Source: Rheinheimera sp. MMS21-TC3
Lineage (GTDB): Bacteria; Pseudomonadota; Gammaproteobacteria; Enterobacterales; Alteromonadaceae
NCBI RefSeq assembly: GCF_032229285.1
Contig: NZ_CP135084.1
Span: 1,550,001 to 1,614,000, forward strand
Reading direction: 5' to 3'
Length of the DNA: 64,000 bases
Of this stretch, positions 31,978-39,479 are shown in pieces. A program made the translations under genes and the position numbers. The notes beneath the pieces are model-generated. The model saw only the letters and a list, made by a program, of their open reading frames with translations, was not told the origin of the DNA and did no database searches. Numbering within the stretch: the first letter of the stretch is position 1; every line of letters starts with the position of its first letter.

Positions 31978-32086
31978 TTATTTATTTGGCTAGATTGATT
32001 ACGTAATTTTTAGATAAGTTTAATCAGGCGTGTATTAATGTTTCTGAGAGGGGGCTTATATTTGCAGTTGGGTTATTGCAGGCAAT

Positions 32087-32108
32087 AAAAAACCCGCCGT
32101 AGCGGGTT
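32087..32108 (-). terminator. terminator of the toxin-antitoxin-DUF6941 operon
   Basis: AACCCGC/GCGGGTT with a 4-nt loop, followed on the minus strand by six T. It separates the immunity-linked leftward operon from the pL operon, as timm does in lambda. Confidence 0.85.
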
Positions 32109-32170
32109 GGTGGTATGGGTATTTCCATAATGGAACCTACCACTTAAAATAGTTTTTAGTGTAACTGAGT

Positions 32171-32602
32171 TTATTCAATTAGCGCATGCTCTTCATTGTA
32201 ATGCATTTTTGTATCTATAATAAGTTTTGTGTTGTAAACAAATTCACCATCTAATTCTACTGAAGCTTCAAGATTTGTTTTTTCTTCTATTTCTATATCG
32301 TTTAGGTCTGTACCGCCAATTATACGATGATGTAATGTTTCTTGAGCTAGTTTTTCGTTATATCCAATACTAGCTAGTTCAATGGATGCATGATGTTTTC
32401 CATTAAGAAGAATATTTACTTTAATGGAATTAGGTTTCATATTTACAGGAAGTTCAATACTGAAATGAATAACTAACCTAGATATTTCTATTGGCAGAGA
32501 AGGTACTAGGAGATGTGTGCCGTAAATTCCCATTAATGAAACTTTACCACCAATCTCATGCCTTATATCGTCACAAAATAAAATTGAGAAGTTAGGCTTC
32601 AT
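32171..32602 (-). CDS. DUF6941-like protein
   Basis: A 143-residue protein beginning NFSILFCDDIRHEIGGKVSLMGIYG, which fits the pattern of DUF6941 proteins (C-D-D-I-R-x-E-x2-G-K-x-S-L-x-G-I-Y). The rest is beta-rich with no catalytic motif that I can see. It overlaps the antitoxin gene by 11 bp and is the last gene before the terminator, so it is expressed with the toxin-antitoxin pair. The role is unknown; the link to a TA pair at the lambda rex position is the notable point. Confidence 0.65.
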   Translation of the reverse strand: MKPNFSILFCDDIRHEIGGKVSLMGIYGTHLLVPSLPIEISRLVIHFSIELPVNMKPNSIKVNILLNGKHHASIELASIGYNEKLAQETLHHRIIGGTDLNDIEIEEKTNLEASVELDGEFVYNTKLIIDTKMHYNEEHALIE

Positions 32603-33053
32603 TGCCGTCTCCGTTTAAAATTTCAAACATTTCACCAGGCGGTAAATCAAAATATTTTGCAAGCTTAATAACGGTACTTGATCTAGTGTCGTTATCGCCA
32701 TTTTCTAACTTGTAAATTTGTGGCTGACTTGTGCCAATAGCTTCAGCTAATTGACCTTGAGTTATGCCTTTTTGCAACCGCATAGCTCTTAAGCTTTTTT
32801 CATCTTTATAATATGTTTCAGCAATTTGTTTGTTTGCTTCAGAAAATAAGCCTGCCATTTCGCTGTCTTGCATTAGCTCAGCTAGCACGTCGTCAAGCGA
32901 AACACTTTGTACAGGAGTAGATCTATCTGCGCTAACGTGATGATAAAAATTTACTGTTTTATTTTGTGATAAAGCAGAGCTTTTAAATTGATCAGTATAA
33001 AAGTCGAAGGTCTGCAATAATTCGCTTTGTAATACAGTCTTCTGGATTGTCAT
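32592..33053 (-). CDS. HigA-like antitoxin, XRE family
   Basis: A 153-residue protein from ATG 33053 (MTIQKTVLQ); a longer frame to 33083 adds ten residues. Residues about 95-145 are an XRE helix-turn-helix (MRLQKGITQGQLAEAIGTSQPQIYKLENGDNDTRSSTVIKLAKYF). The N-terminal part would neutralise the toxin. Its gene overlaps the 3' end of the toxin gene, giving the toxin-first order typical of HigBA. It probably represses its own operon. Confidence 0.8.
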   Translation of the reverse strand: MTIQKTVLQSELLQTFDFYTDQFKSSALSQNKTVNFYHHVSADRSTPVQSVSLDDVLAELMQDSEMAGLFSEANKQIAETYYKDEKSLRAMRLQKGITQGQLAEAIGTSQPQIYKLENGDNDTRSSTVIKLAKYFDLPPGEMFEILNGDGNEA

Positions 33054-33399
33054 AATCAAATTTATCCCTATGAGGTAATGCAAGTATGTGAAACTCTGGC
33101 TCTGACCGTGATCTGCTTATGGGCAGATAAGCATATATAATTCGCCATTTAGCGTTAGAATAACCTTCGGGTGTGATGGTTTTAATTCTATACAAGTCAT
33201 TTCCTTTACGAAACTGCTGCACCCATCTACTAAAGCTTATTCCATCATTATCCGCACTACGTTCTAATAGCATGTCTTCCAGCTGTGGATCTGATGAAAT
33301 TTGCTGCAGAATTGCAACAATTTGAACATAAGCAAATTTATCATCAACTTTCCAAGCATTTAGATCTTTAGTGGCATTAATGCAAAATTGGAAGCGCAT
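32992..33399 (-). CDS. HigB/RelE-like toxin
   Basis: A 135-residue basic protein. The pattern SFSRWVQQFRKGNDLYRIKTITPEG ... KWRIIYAYLPISRSRSEPEFHILALPHRDKFDYDNPEDCITKRIIADL is that of RelE-fold mRNA interferases, with a DYDNP-type C-terminal block seen in phage and chromosomal HigB-like toxins. It lies 60 bp after the repressor stop in the same direction. It could be read from the repressor promoter or from its own AT-rich upstream region. Confidence 0.75.
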   Translation of the reverse strand: MRFQFCINATKDLNAWKVDDKFAYVQIVAILQQISSDPQLEDMLLERSADNDGISFSRWVQQFRKGNDLYRIKTITPEGYSNAKWRIIYAYLPISRSRSEPEFHILALPHRDKFDYDNPEDCITKRIIADLRLLY

Positions 33400-33459
33400 T
33401 ATATCTTTCTCGATATATTAAAGCAATTAATGATATAAAACGCAATAATCATTAAGTAA

Positions 33460-34218
33460 TCACCTTAATACCGAATACCAAAACACGCGGCCAAGTACTC
33501 TAACTTTAGTCGTTTGTTCAGCTGGTAAATCTTCATCTGGGTAGTCGTCGCGGTTAAAGCTGCGAATGCGTATACCGCCACCTGGCAAGCGGTGGAGTAT
33601 TTTAACTCTTAATAGGCCATCGTGATCTATAGCGTACATCTCACCATCTTTAATCTTGGTACTGGCTGTATCGATACCTACTGTTGCTTTGTCTGGCAGA
33701 ACAGGTTGCATGCTGTCACCGCTAACCGATACGCAGGCAGCTAAATCTGGCTGAATGTTATTATTGCGTAGGGTGGACTTTGCAAAACGCAGTTTAAAGC
33801 CTGTGTCTTGTCTTAATACTTCTGATCCATTTCCTGCTGACAATTCAACTTCCTTGTAAAACGGCAATTCTACTTCATCATCGCCAAGGGGGGTTTTACT
33901 ATCCCATAGCTCAAAAGTCCCAAGGACATGGCCATGTTCAATCTGTTCATTATTCGTTTTACTTTCTTGGATGGCTTCATCACCACTTAATATCCATTGA
34001 GGGGTAACCCTTAAGGCTTCTGCTAGTTTTATTAAGTGCTTGCCACTAGGCATTGATCCGTTAATGCTATCTGTCTCCCAGTTTGATACGGAAACGCGAT
34101 TAACTCCGACCTGAACAGCAACGGCTTCTTGGGTTAGTTTCAGCGATTTTCTTCGCTTATAAATTCTTTCACTCATTTTCATGTAAGCAAGCTTACCACT
34201 CTGTGTAAGTTTCATCAC
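33460..34218 (-). CDS. CI-like prophage repressor (LexA-type, autocleaving)
   Basis: A 252-residue repressor. Residues 15-75 are an XRE HTH (RIYKRRKSLKLTQEAVAVQVGVNRVSVSNWE). Residues about 120-250 are a S24 peptidase with cleavage site Ala128-Gly129 (LSAGNG), Ser169 (SGDSMQPV) and Lys206 (LLRVKILHR), so induction through RecA-stimulated self-cleavage is expected. AAGGA at 34231-34227 supports the GTG/ATG start at 34218/34215 rather than Met13 or Met15. An operator copy lies inside the first codons (34182-34197). Confidence 0.92.
   Translation of the reverse strand: MMKLTQSGKLAYMKMSERIYKRRKSLKLTQEAVAVQVGVNRVSVSNWETDSINGSMPSGKHLIKLAEALRVTPQWILSGDEAIQESKTNNEQIEHGHVLGTFELWDSKTPLGDDEVELPFYKEVELSAGNGSEVLRQDTGFKLRFAKSTLRNNNIQPDLAACVSVSGDSMQPVLPDKATVGIDTASTKIKDGEMYAIDHDGLLRVKILHRLPGGGIRIRSFNRDDYPDEDLPAEQTTKVRVLGRVFWYSVLR
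34182..34197. promoter_or_regulatory. repressor operator inside the repressor gene
   Basis: TGTAAG-CAAG-CTTACC is one base from the perfect operator. It lies about codon 8-13 of the repressor gene and could act as a roadblock to transcription of that gene. Confidence 0.6.
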
Positions 34219-34236
34219 CGAAATAATCCTTGCGCT

Positions 34237-34260
34237 AAATTGTAAGCTGGCTTACAATTT
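34237..34260. promoter_or_regulatory. main right operator with overlapping pR and pRM
   Basis: A perfect 24-bp inverted repeat AAATTGTAAG-CTGG-CTTACAATTT. Rightward, TTGTAA (34240-34245) and GTTAAT (34263-34268) are 17 bp apart; leftward, TTAACA (34267-34262) and TACAAT (34244-34239) are also 17 bp apart. The two promoters therefore lie on top of each other around one operator. Confidence 0.75.
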
Positions 34261-34290
34261 ATGTTAATTTAGTTACGTTCTGAGGTTTTA

Positions 34291-34479
34291 ATGAAAAAAG
34301 CCGATGTAATATCCCATTTCGGCGGGGTTATAAAAACAGCTAAAGCTTTGGGAATTACTAGTCAATCAATATCTCAATGGCCTGATCAGATTCCTGAGCT
34401 TCGAGCTTATCAAATTCAGCATTTAACTGGCGGCGCGCTTAAAGCTAAGCAGGTTAAACAAATTCAACAATCCAGTTAA
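34291..34479 (+). CDS. cro: Cro-like repressor
   Basis: A 62-residue protein of the P22/lambda Cro type: MKKADVISHFGGVIKTAKALGITSQSISQWPDQIPELRAYQIQHLTGGAL contains the HTH and the IPELRAYQI tail typical of phage Cro. It is divergent from the repressor and is the first gene read from pR. It should bind the same operators. Confidence 0.88.
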   Translation: MKKADVISHFGGVIKTAKALGITSQSISQWPDQIPELRAYQIQHLTGGALKAKQVKQIQQSS

Positions 34480-34503
34480 TTACAGATTAAGAGTAACAGT
34501 CTT

Positions 34504-35007
34504 ATGAGCAATAACACGTTAAAGCAAAAACAAGATCCACAATGCCCCATGGTTGCAGCTTACTTGCTGGGCCAGCGGCATAACGCCAGCGATTTAGCCC
34601 GCAAGTTGGGTGTCAGCCCAAATGTGTTAGGTAACCGATTAAACCCTGATCAAGATTTTCATAAATTAGGTTTAGGCGAAGCTGTTGCAATTACCGAACT
34701 AACTAATGATAACGCGATTTTAGAAGCATGGGCGCATCAGCGCGGTGGTGTGTTTGTTAAGTTGCCTGAATCGGTTAGCTGTGATGAAGAATTAAGTGAT
34801 CAGTTAATGCGTGTAAATGAAGAATTTGGCGCGGCATTGGGTGAAATACGCAAAGCCCGTGAAGACGGGATTATTGATAGCGAAGAATGTGACCGTGTTA
34901 CCAGTAAATTAATGAGCACTGTAACTGAAGCGCTGGCGCTGAATGCGTTAGTGAAAGGACAAGTAAGAGATTTACCAAGGCACCCTACAGCGGTGATTGG
35001 TAAGTAA
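34504..35007 (+). CDS. CII-like phage regulatory protein (CP76 family)
   Basis: A 167-residue protein. NASDLARKLGVSPNVLGNRLNPDQDFHKLGLGEAVAITELTNDNAILEAWAHQRGG matches the phage CII/CP76 regulatory protein pattern: an HTH, then NxLNP and a D-x-x-I-L-x-A-x-A block. By position and family it may activate repressor synthesis at the time of infection. It is the second gene of the rightward early operon. Confidence 0.8.
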   Translation: MSNNTLKQKQDPQCPMVAAYLLGQRHNASDLARKLGVSPNVLGNRLNPDQDFHKLGLGEAVAITELTNDNAILEAWAHQRGGVFVKLPESVSCDEELSDQLMRVNEEFGAALGEIRKAREDGIIDSEECDRVTSKLMSTVTEALALNALVKGQVRDLPRHPTAVIGK

Positions 35008-35173
35008 TACCTGCGCGGCGAGGTTAAATGCCGTAAACCCATAAGGGTTGTTGTTGTCTTGACCGACGGAAAGACGTCTGACAGCTGGAAAGACAGCAAC
35101 TAACGAATTTTAGAAACAAAAAAAGCCCACTGTTCAGAGTGGGCCAAGTCACTAACTTAAAAGAGGTAAGCCA
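35008..35173. other. structured intergenic region before the O-like genes
   Basis: These 166 bases hold no gene. They contain the small hairpin AACCC-ATA-AGGGTT near 35034, two GGAAAGAC repeats, and GCCCACT/AGTGGGC (35125-35144). The last hairpin is preceded by an A run, so it would be a terminator only for minus-strand transcripts. A small RNA antisense to the CII-like gene, like lambda OOP, would fit this place but is unproven. Confidence 0.4.
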
Positions 35174-35599
35174 ATGACGACTATTAATGTAATCAATTTT
35201 TACGGATCGGGCAACAATAAAGAGCCTGAATGCGAGTTAAAGGAAGAAACTGCATCAGTCATTACTAATTTTGTTCTGAAAAAAATGTGCCATGTGGATT
35301 TGTCTGGCGCCCAGTTCCGGATTCTATCAGCTGTATTTGGTATGACCTATGGCTACAAGCTGGATAGCAATATAACAACGAATATTCATATCGCTGAGCT
35401 TACAGGCCTAAGCGATCGGTGCGTTCGAAAGGGTCTTAAAGAGCTGCAGTTAAGAAAAATGATAACAGTGTGCAGGGATGGCGATTTAAAGCACGTTACC
35501 GTTAATAAGCACTTAGACCAGTGGATTCTTGATACTGGTAAAAGTGTTCAACAAGCTAAAAATGCGCTAAGCCGTTTTACTAAAAACCAAGGGGATTAG
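35174..35599 (+). CDS. O-type replication protein, N-terminal domain only
   Basis: A 141-residue protein with the lambda-O N-terminal (winged-helix) domain: LSGAQFRILSAVFGMTYGYKLDSN ... IAELTGLSDRCVRKGLKELQLRKMIT. It lacks the linker and helicase-loader binding part. It is paralogous to the N-terminus of the next gene, only 4 bp away. It may bind the same iterons and modulate initiation. Confidence 0.75.
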   Translation: MTTINVINFYGSGNNKEPECELKEETASVITNFVLKKMCHVDLSGAQFRILSAVFGMTYGYKLDSNITTNIHIAELTGLSDRCVRKGLKELQLRKMITVCRDGDLKHVTVNKHLDQWILDTGKSVQQAKNALSRFTKNQGD

Positions 35600-35603
35600 G
35601 CCA

Positions 35604-36593
35604 ATGAATATCCCGAATGTAATTGATTTTAGCGCTAAACGTAACGAGGCAAAGCCCGTGATAGCAGATATCGAAAACGGCTACTGTAAGCTGGCAAATG
35701 AACTGTTGGAAGAAATATGCAAACAGGACATTAGCGGTTCACAATTCCAGCTTCTGATGGCGATTGTGCGTTGCACGTATGGTTATAACAAAAAAGCCGA
35801 CAGGGTAACAAATACTTACCTGGCAGAGTTAACCGGTTTGGGTTTAAGCGCGGTTAAGTCAGGCCTGAAGAAGTTAGAAGAGCGCAATATTATTACTATT
35901 CAAAAGTCGGGCATTATGAAGCTTGTCGCTATTAATAAAATAATTAGCGATTGGCAAAATTCTGGCAGTAAAAAACTTGCTTACACCAGAAATAAAGCCT
36001 CAATTGCAACCAACGGTACTAGACGCAATTGCAACCACAAGAAGCCGCAATTGCAACCACAAGAAGCCGCAATTGTGTCGAGCAGTAGCCGCAATTGTGA
36101 CCACACCAAAGACAACCTACCAAAGACAACCAACCAAAGACAAATTATTACGTCGCAACCTTCGGCTGACGACACCGCTTTGAAAAAAGATGCAGCCATT
36201 CAAAACGGAAAAAATTGGGGTACAGCTGAAGACCTAGAAACCGCTAATCAGCTAAAAACAATTTTAAGCAACACACTTGGCGAACATTTCAGAGCACCGA
36301 AGAACATGGCAGCTTGGGCTAACGAGGTGCGGCTAATGCGAACGGCAGACGAACGAAACCCAAAACACATGGTTACGTTATTTGCCCTGGCACACACAGA
36401 CAATTTTTGGAAAACCAATATTCAAAGCCCTGCTGCACTGCGAAAGCACTGGGGTAGGTTGGCAAGCTTGCACTCTGAACGAAAAGGCGGGTATGGCAAT
36501 GGCCAGAAGGGAATAACCATTGGCGCCAATGGCAAACCGATGACAGCACAAGACTGGGGCAAAAAAGCCCGTGAATTGGCGGTGAAATTATGA
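35604..36593 (+). CDS. O-type replication initiator with internal origin
   Basis: A 329-residue initiator. Residues about 20-115 are the O N-terminal DNA-binding domain (ISGSQFQLLMAIVRCTYGYNKKADRVTN ... LGLSAVKSGLKKLEERNIIT). Residues about 130-190 are encoded by the iteron array and are low-complexity (repeated CNHKKPQLQPQEA-like). The C-terminal part (ETANQLKTILSNTLGEHFRAPKNMAAWANEVRLM) should contact the loader/helicase. Its 3' end overlaps the DnaC-like gene by 4 bp, the O-P arrangement of lambdoid phages. Confidence 0.85.
   Translation: MNIPNVIDFSAKRNEAKPVIADIENGYCKLANELLEEICKQDISGSQFQLLMAIVRCTYGYNKKADRVTNTYLAELTGLGLSAVKSGLKKLEERNIITIQKSGIMKLVAINKIISDWQNSGSKKLAYTRNKASIATNGTRRNCNHKKPQLQPQEAAIVSSSSRNCDHTKDNLPKTTNQRQIITSQPSADDTALKKDAAIQNGKNWGTAEDLETANQLKTILSNTLGEHFRAPKNMAAWANEVRLMRTADERNPKHMVTLFALAHTDNFWKTNIQSPAALRKHWGRLASLHSERKGGYGNGQKGITIGANGKPMTAQDWGKKARELAVKL
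36001..36097 (+). repeat. replication origin iterons inside the O-like gene
   Basis: Five CAATTG cores lie at 36001, 36026, 36048, 36070 and 36092; the last four are spaced exactly 22 bp, two helical turns. The longer shared unit is GCCGCAATTG-CAACCACAAGAA in the best two copies. Just after, CCAAAGACAA occurs three times (about 36106-36142). This matches lambda ori, where iterons lie within gene O. Confidence 0.82.
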
Positions 36594-37354
36594 ATAAGCC
36601 TGTTTTGTTAAACGTACCCCGCGGCCTATTGGCCAAAGTTAAATCTAACGCTAAGCACAGCGCGTTTACACCTGATGAATGGTTTTCGTTTCAGCAGCGT
36701 GAAGCTAGGGCTGATTACCACCGCCAGCAAGAGCAGTTGGCAGCTGAACGGCAACAGCGTGATGTTAAAAAGTTACTTGAGCGCAGCGGTGTGCAAGATA
36801 TTTACCTAAGCGCTACGTTGGAAAGCTATCAGATTTACAGGCCTGAGCAAAAAGCAGCTATAAGCACTTGTCGTGATTACTTGCAAAGCTTTGGTCAGTA
36901 CGGGGCAGTTAAAAATATGGTGTTTTGTGGCAGTACAGGCACAGGTAAAAACCACATGGCCAGTTCTATTTGTAATGCGCTTAATGTCAGTGGCAAAAGT
37001 GCAGCTGTAGCCACAGCGTTTGAAATTCAGATGAAAGCCCGCGCATCACGCAGTTATGACAGCCCACTAACTGAAGAAAAGGTTATTGCTAGTTTTGCTG
37101 CGGTTGATCTGCTTGTGTTGGATGAAATAGAGCTAGGTAGCACGCAAGATTACGACATTAAAATTATTAATGCGGTGATTGATCAGCGTGTAACTAAAGG
37201 TAAAAGCACTGTAGTGCTAACCAATATGAAGCTTGATGATTTAGCCAATCACATGGGGGAGCGCATAGCAGACAGGCTGTTTAGCAGCTTTTACTTAGTT
37301 GAATGCTACTGGCCCAGCTACCGAACCAATAAACCAGCGGGGGCTATGGCGTGA
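36590..37354 (+). CDS. DnaC-like helicase loader
   Basis: A 254-residue AAA+ ATPase. Walker A is GSTGTGKNHMASS, with the GKN seen in E. coli DnaC, and Walker B is LLVLDEIEL. The C-terminal part (VTKGKSTVVLTNMKLDDLANHMGERIADRLF) carries the sensor/arginine-finger region. It should load the host DnaB helicase at the phage origin. It overlaps the O-like gene and the next small gene by 4 bp each. Confidence 0.92.
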   Translation: MNKPVLLNVPRGLLAKVKSNAKHSAFTPDEWFSFQQREARADYHRQQEQLAAERQQRDVKKLLERSGVQDIYLSATLESYQIYRPEQKAAISTCRDYLQSFGQYGAVKNMVFCGSTGTGKNHMASSICNALNVSGKSAAVATAFEIQMKARASRSYDSPLTEEKVIASFAAVDLLVLDEIELGSTQDYDIKIINAVIDQRVTKGKSTVVLTNMKLDDLANHMGERIADRLFSSFYLVECYWPSYRTNKPAGAMA

Positions 37355-37554
37355 ACCTGTGCCAGTTACCAAAAGAACAGCAAGAAATGGCAGCTGCTGA
37401 AACGTTAGCGTGTTTTTGGTTGCATCAGAAACGCGCTGGAAAAATGAACCGGTTAGCTATTCAAAATAAATTACAAGCTATGCCTGAAAAGCAACGTGAA
37501 CAACACAGAGCAGCACTTAATAAATACCGTAAAGACTTTGGCGAGGGGAAGTAA
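37351..37554 (+). CDS. hypothetical phage protein
   Basis: A 67-residue helical, basic protein (MNLCQLPKEQQEMAAAETLACFWLHQKRAGK...). It overlaps its neighbours by 4 bp and 1 bp, so it belongs to the replication operon. No family is recognised. Confidence 0.7.
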   Translation: MNLCQLPKEQQEMAAAETLACFWLHQKRAGKMNRLAIQNKLQAMPEKQREQHRAALNKYRKDFGEGK

Positions 37555-37760
37555 TGACACACAAATTTGAAACGCAGTATCACATACAAGAAGCAATAAA
37601 TCACTTGCGTAGTGCAGCAGCTAACACGTTAGAAAATGCACCGGCTGATCCGCAAGCGCGTTATCGCGCTGATGAATTAGCTGGTAATGAATTATTGCTG
37701 GTTGCTGATCACTTAGAAAACGTTAAAACCTTTACCCGTAAGGCGGTTATTGCTGAATGA
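37554..37760 (+). CDS. hypothetical phage protein
   Basis: A 68-residue helical protein (MTHKFETQYHIQEAINHLRSAAANTLENAP...) with a 4-bp overlap to the recombinase gene. A role beside the recombinase is possible but not shown by sequence. Confidence 0.65.
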   Translation: MTHKFETQYHIQEAINHLRSAAANTLENAPADPQARYRADELAGNELLLVADHLENVKTFTRKAVIAE

Positions 37761-38947
37761 TGAAGTCTGTCGCGTTATCAATAACTGATGCTGCTGTGGT
37801 TCGCTCTGCAGCAGATTTAACGATTAGTGAGCTGCGTGATCAGCGTCATCCGTTAGCATTGCGGCTACATAAAAGCCGCACTAAAGGGACGTGGTATTTA
37901 GTGCGGTACGAAGAAGGTAAAAAGGTAAGGCAGCGGTTAGGTTACTGGCCAGCACTGAAAACTAAAGATGCGCAGTCGATAGTGCCTGAAATATTAAAAA
38001 AGTTAGCAACGGGTACTGATGTGCAAAATAGTGGTTTTGCTACGGTTGGCCAGCTGCTTAAGTGGTATTTAGGCCGTATTGAGCGGGAGTCAGTTAAAAG
38101 TGATAGCAGGCGCAAAGGCGTGAAATGCGCTATTGAAAAACACTTATTACCGCGCTTAGCCAGTATAAAAATTACTGAGTTAACTAAGTTAGCCATTGAT
38201 GAGCGGCTAATGCTACCGCTGCAGAACGCAGCACTTAAGCCATCTACGATTAGACAGTATTTTGCGGTATTAAAACGGGCTTTTAAAAGTGCTGGTGAAC
38301 TTGGTTTAGTTAGCATTAACCCTATGGCCAGCATGCGCTTTGGTGATCACATTCAGCGGCGTATTGAACCAAAGCAAGGCCGATTACTTGTTAGTGATGC
38401 TGGCCGCACTATGGGGTTAATTATGGGGTTGTCTGAGCCTATTAAAACCATGCTGTTATTTATGCTGATGTATGCCACCCGCGTTGGTGAAACCAGAAAG
38501 CTTAAATGGTGCTATTTCGATTTTGAAGCCAACCGAATATCTATTCCCGCAGCTATAACCAAAACCGACTCTAACCATGTTATGCCTATTACTGAGCAAG
38601 CTAAAGCTGTGCTGCTGGAATTTAGGGAGCATAGCCAAGGTGAATACCTGTTTGAGTTTAACCGTAAAGAATTCACACACAACGATGCTCAGAAACTAAT
38701 TAGGGCTGTGTCGGCGGGTAAGTTTAGTGCGCACGATTTACGCAAACTGGCTCGTAGTGCCTGGGCAACGATAGGTATTGATTACTGGGTTGGTGAGCGA
38801 ATGTTAAACCATAAGCAGAAAGGGTTAGATGCTGTGTATATAAAAGCTGATGCGTTAGACGTTAAACATGCCGCCTTAACTCAGTATCACGAGTGGTTAA
38901 ATACTTCGTTTAACACTTGGCACAATGCAGGCATTGATAGAGCTTAA
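37757..38947 (+). CDS. second tyrosine recombinase in the replication module
   Basis: A 396-residue site-specific recombinase. The N-terminal segment (RLHKSRTKGTWYLVRYEEGKKVRQRLGYWPALK) is the arm-type fold of P4-like integrases. Catalytic residues are all visible: Arg in YATRVGETRKLKW, Lys in AITKTDSNHVMPI, His-x2-Arg in HDLRKLARS, His/Asn in MLNHKQKG and Tyr in LDAVYIK. It is far from attL and read from pR with the replication genes, so it is not the usual integrase. It could resolve multimers, invert DNA, or act with the attL-side integrase. Confidence 0.85.
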   Translation: MMKSVALSITDAAVVRSAADLTISELRDQRHPLALRLHKSRTKGTWYLVRYEEGKKVRQRLGYWPALKTKDAQSIVPEILKKLATGTDVQNSGFATVGQLLKWYLGRIERESVKSDSRRKGVKCAIEKHLLPRLASIKITELTKLAIDERLMLPLQNAALKPSTIRQYFAVLKRAFKSAGELGLVSINPMASMRFGDHIQRRIEPKQGRLLVSDAGRTMGLIMGLSEPIKTMLLFMLMYATRVGETRKLKWCYFDFEANRISIPAAITKTDSNHVMPITEQAKAVLLEFREHSQGEYLFEFNRKEFTHNDAQKLIRAVSAGKFSAHDLRKLARSAWATIGIDYWVGERMLNHKQKGLDAVYIKADALDVKHAALTQYHEWLNTSFNTWHNAGIDRA

Positions 38948-39028
38948 TAATTAGATAACACATTGCAGATAATAGGTTTTATTTGATTTTAGAATTTTAC
39001 AGTACGGAACATTTTAAATGGGGTTTAT

Positions 39029-39478
39029 GTGCTAATAATTGGTATTGATCCAGATTTAACAGCCAGTGGTGTTGCTGTCATACTAAACGGCAGAATTCTT
39101 AAGCTAGATAGAATTCCATTTACTGGAATGCTTAATTGGCTGAGTTACCAATCTGCGCTTAATAGCGTGCTAATAAAGATTGAAGACCCAAACCTTATAA
39201 AGCCAACTTTCCCACGAATGTTGCCAACGGCCCGAAATAAACAAGCCGTTAGCAACCGCATAAGCCAGAACGTAGGGCAGGTAAAAGCGGTTGCTACGCT
39301 GCTTATTGAAACCATTACGGCAGCGGGTTACCAGGTTAAACCTTGTAGGCCATTGGTTGGCGGCCACAAAACCCGTTGTAAAAAGGATGCCGCATACTTT
39401 AATAAGTTAACCGGTTGGACTGGTCGTAGTAATGAAGATTGCCGCGATGCTGCATTAATAGCGTTGTTTGGGGGCTAG
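39029..39478 (+). CDS. RuvC-like Holliday junction resolvase
   Basis: A 149-residue protein with an RNase H/RuvC fold. IIGIDPDLTASGVAV matches the first acidic motif of RuvC (G-I-D-P-x3-x-G), EDCRDAALIAL the last one (D-A-x2-I-A), and KIEDP a middle acid. It probably cuts branched DNA before packaging, in the place of RusA/Rap of lambdoid phages. The start is GTG with GGGG 5 bases before it. Confidence 0.75.
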   Translation: MLIIGIDPDLTASGVAVILNGRILKLDRIPFTGMLNWLSYQSALNSVLIKIEDPNLIKPTFPRMLPTARNKQAVSNRISQNVGQVKAVATLLIETITAAGYQVKPCRPLVGGHKTRCKKDAAYFNKLTGWTGRSNEDCRDAALIALFGG

Positions 39479-39479
39479 T

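Noticed and set aside
34800..35099. Minus-strand 99-codon frame over the CII-like gene end
   Set aside because: No ribosome site and mainly antisense to a supported gene; a small antisense RNA would be the more likely explanation for any transcript.
36001..36142. Regular repeats that might be taken for a CRISPR array
   Set aside because: Units are only 22 bp apart with no spacers, and they lie inside an initiator gene; iterons explain them.
35981..36199. Open frame on the minus strand through the iterons
   Set aside because: It is a shadow of the O-like gene caused by the repeats.
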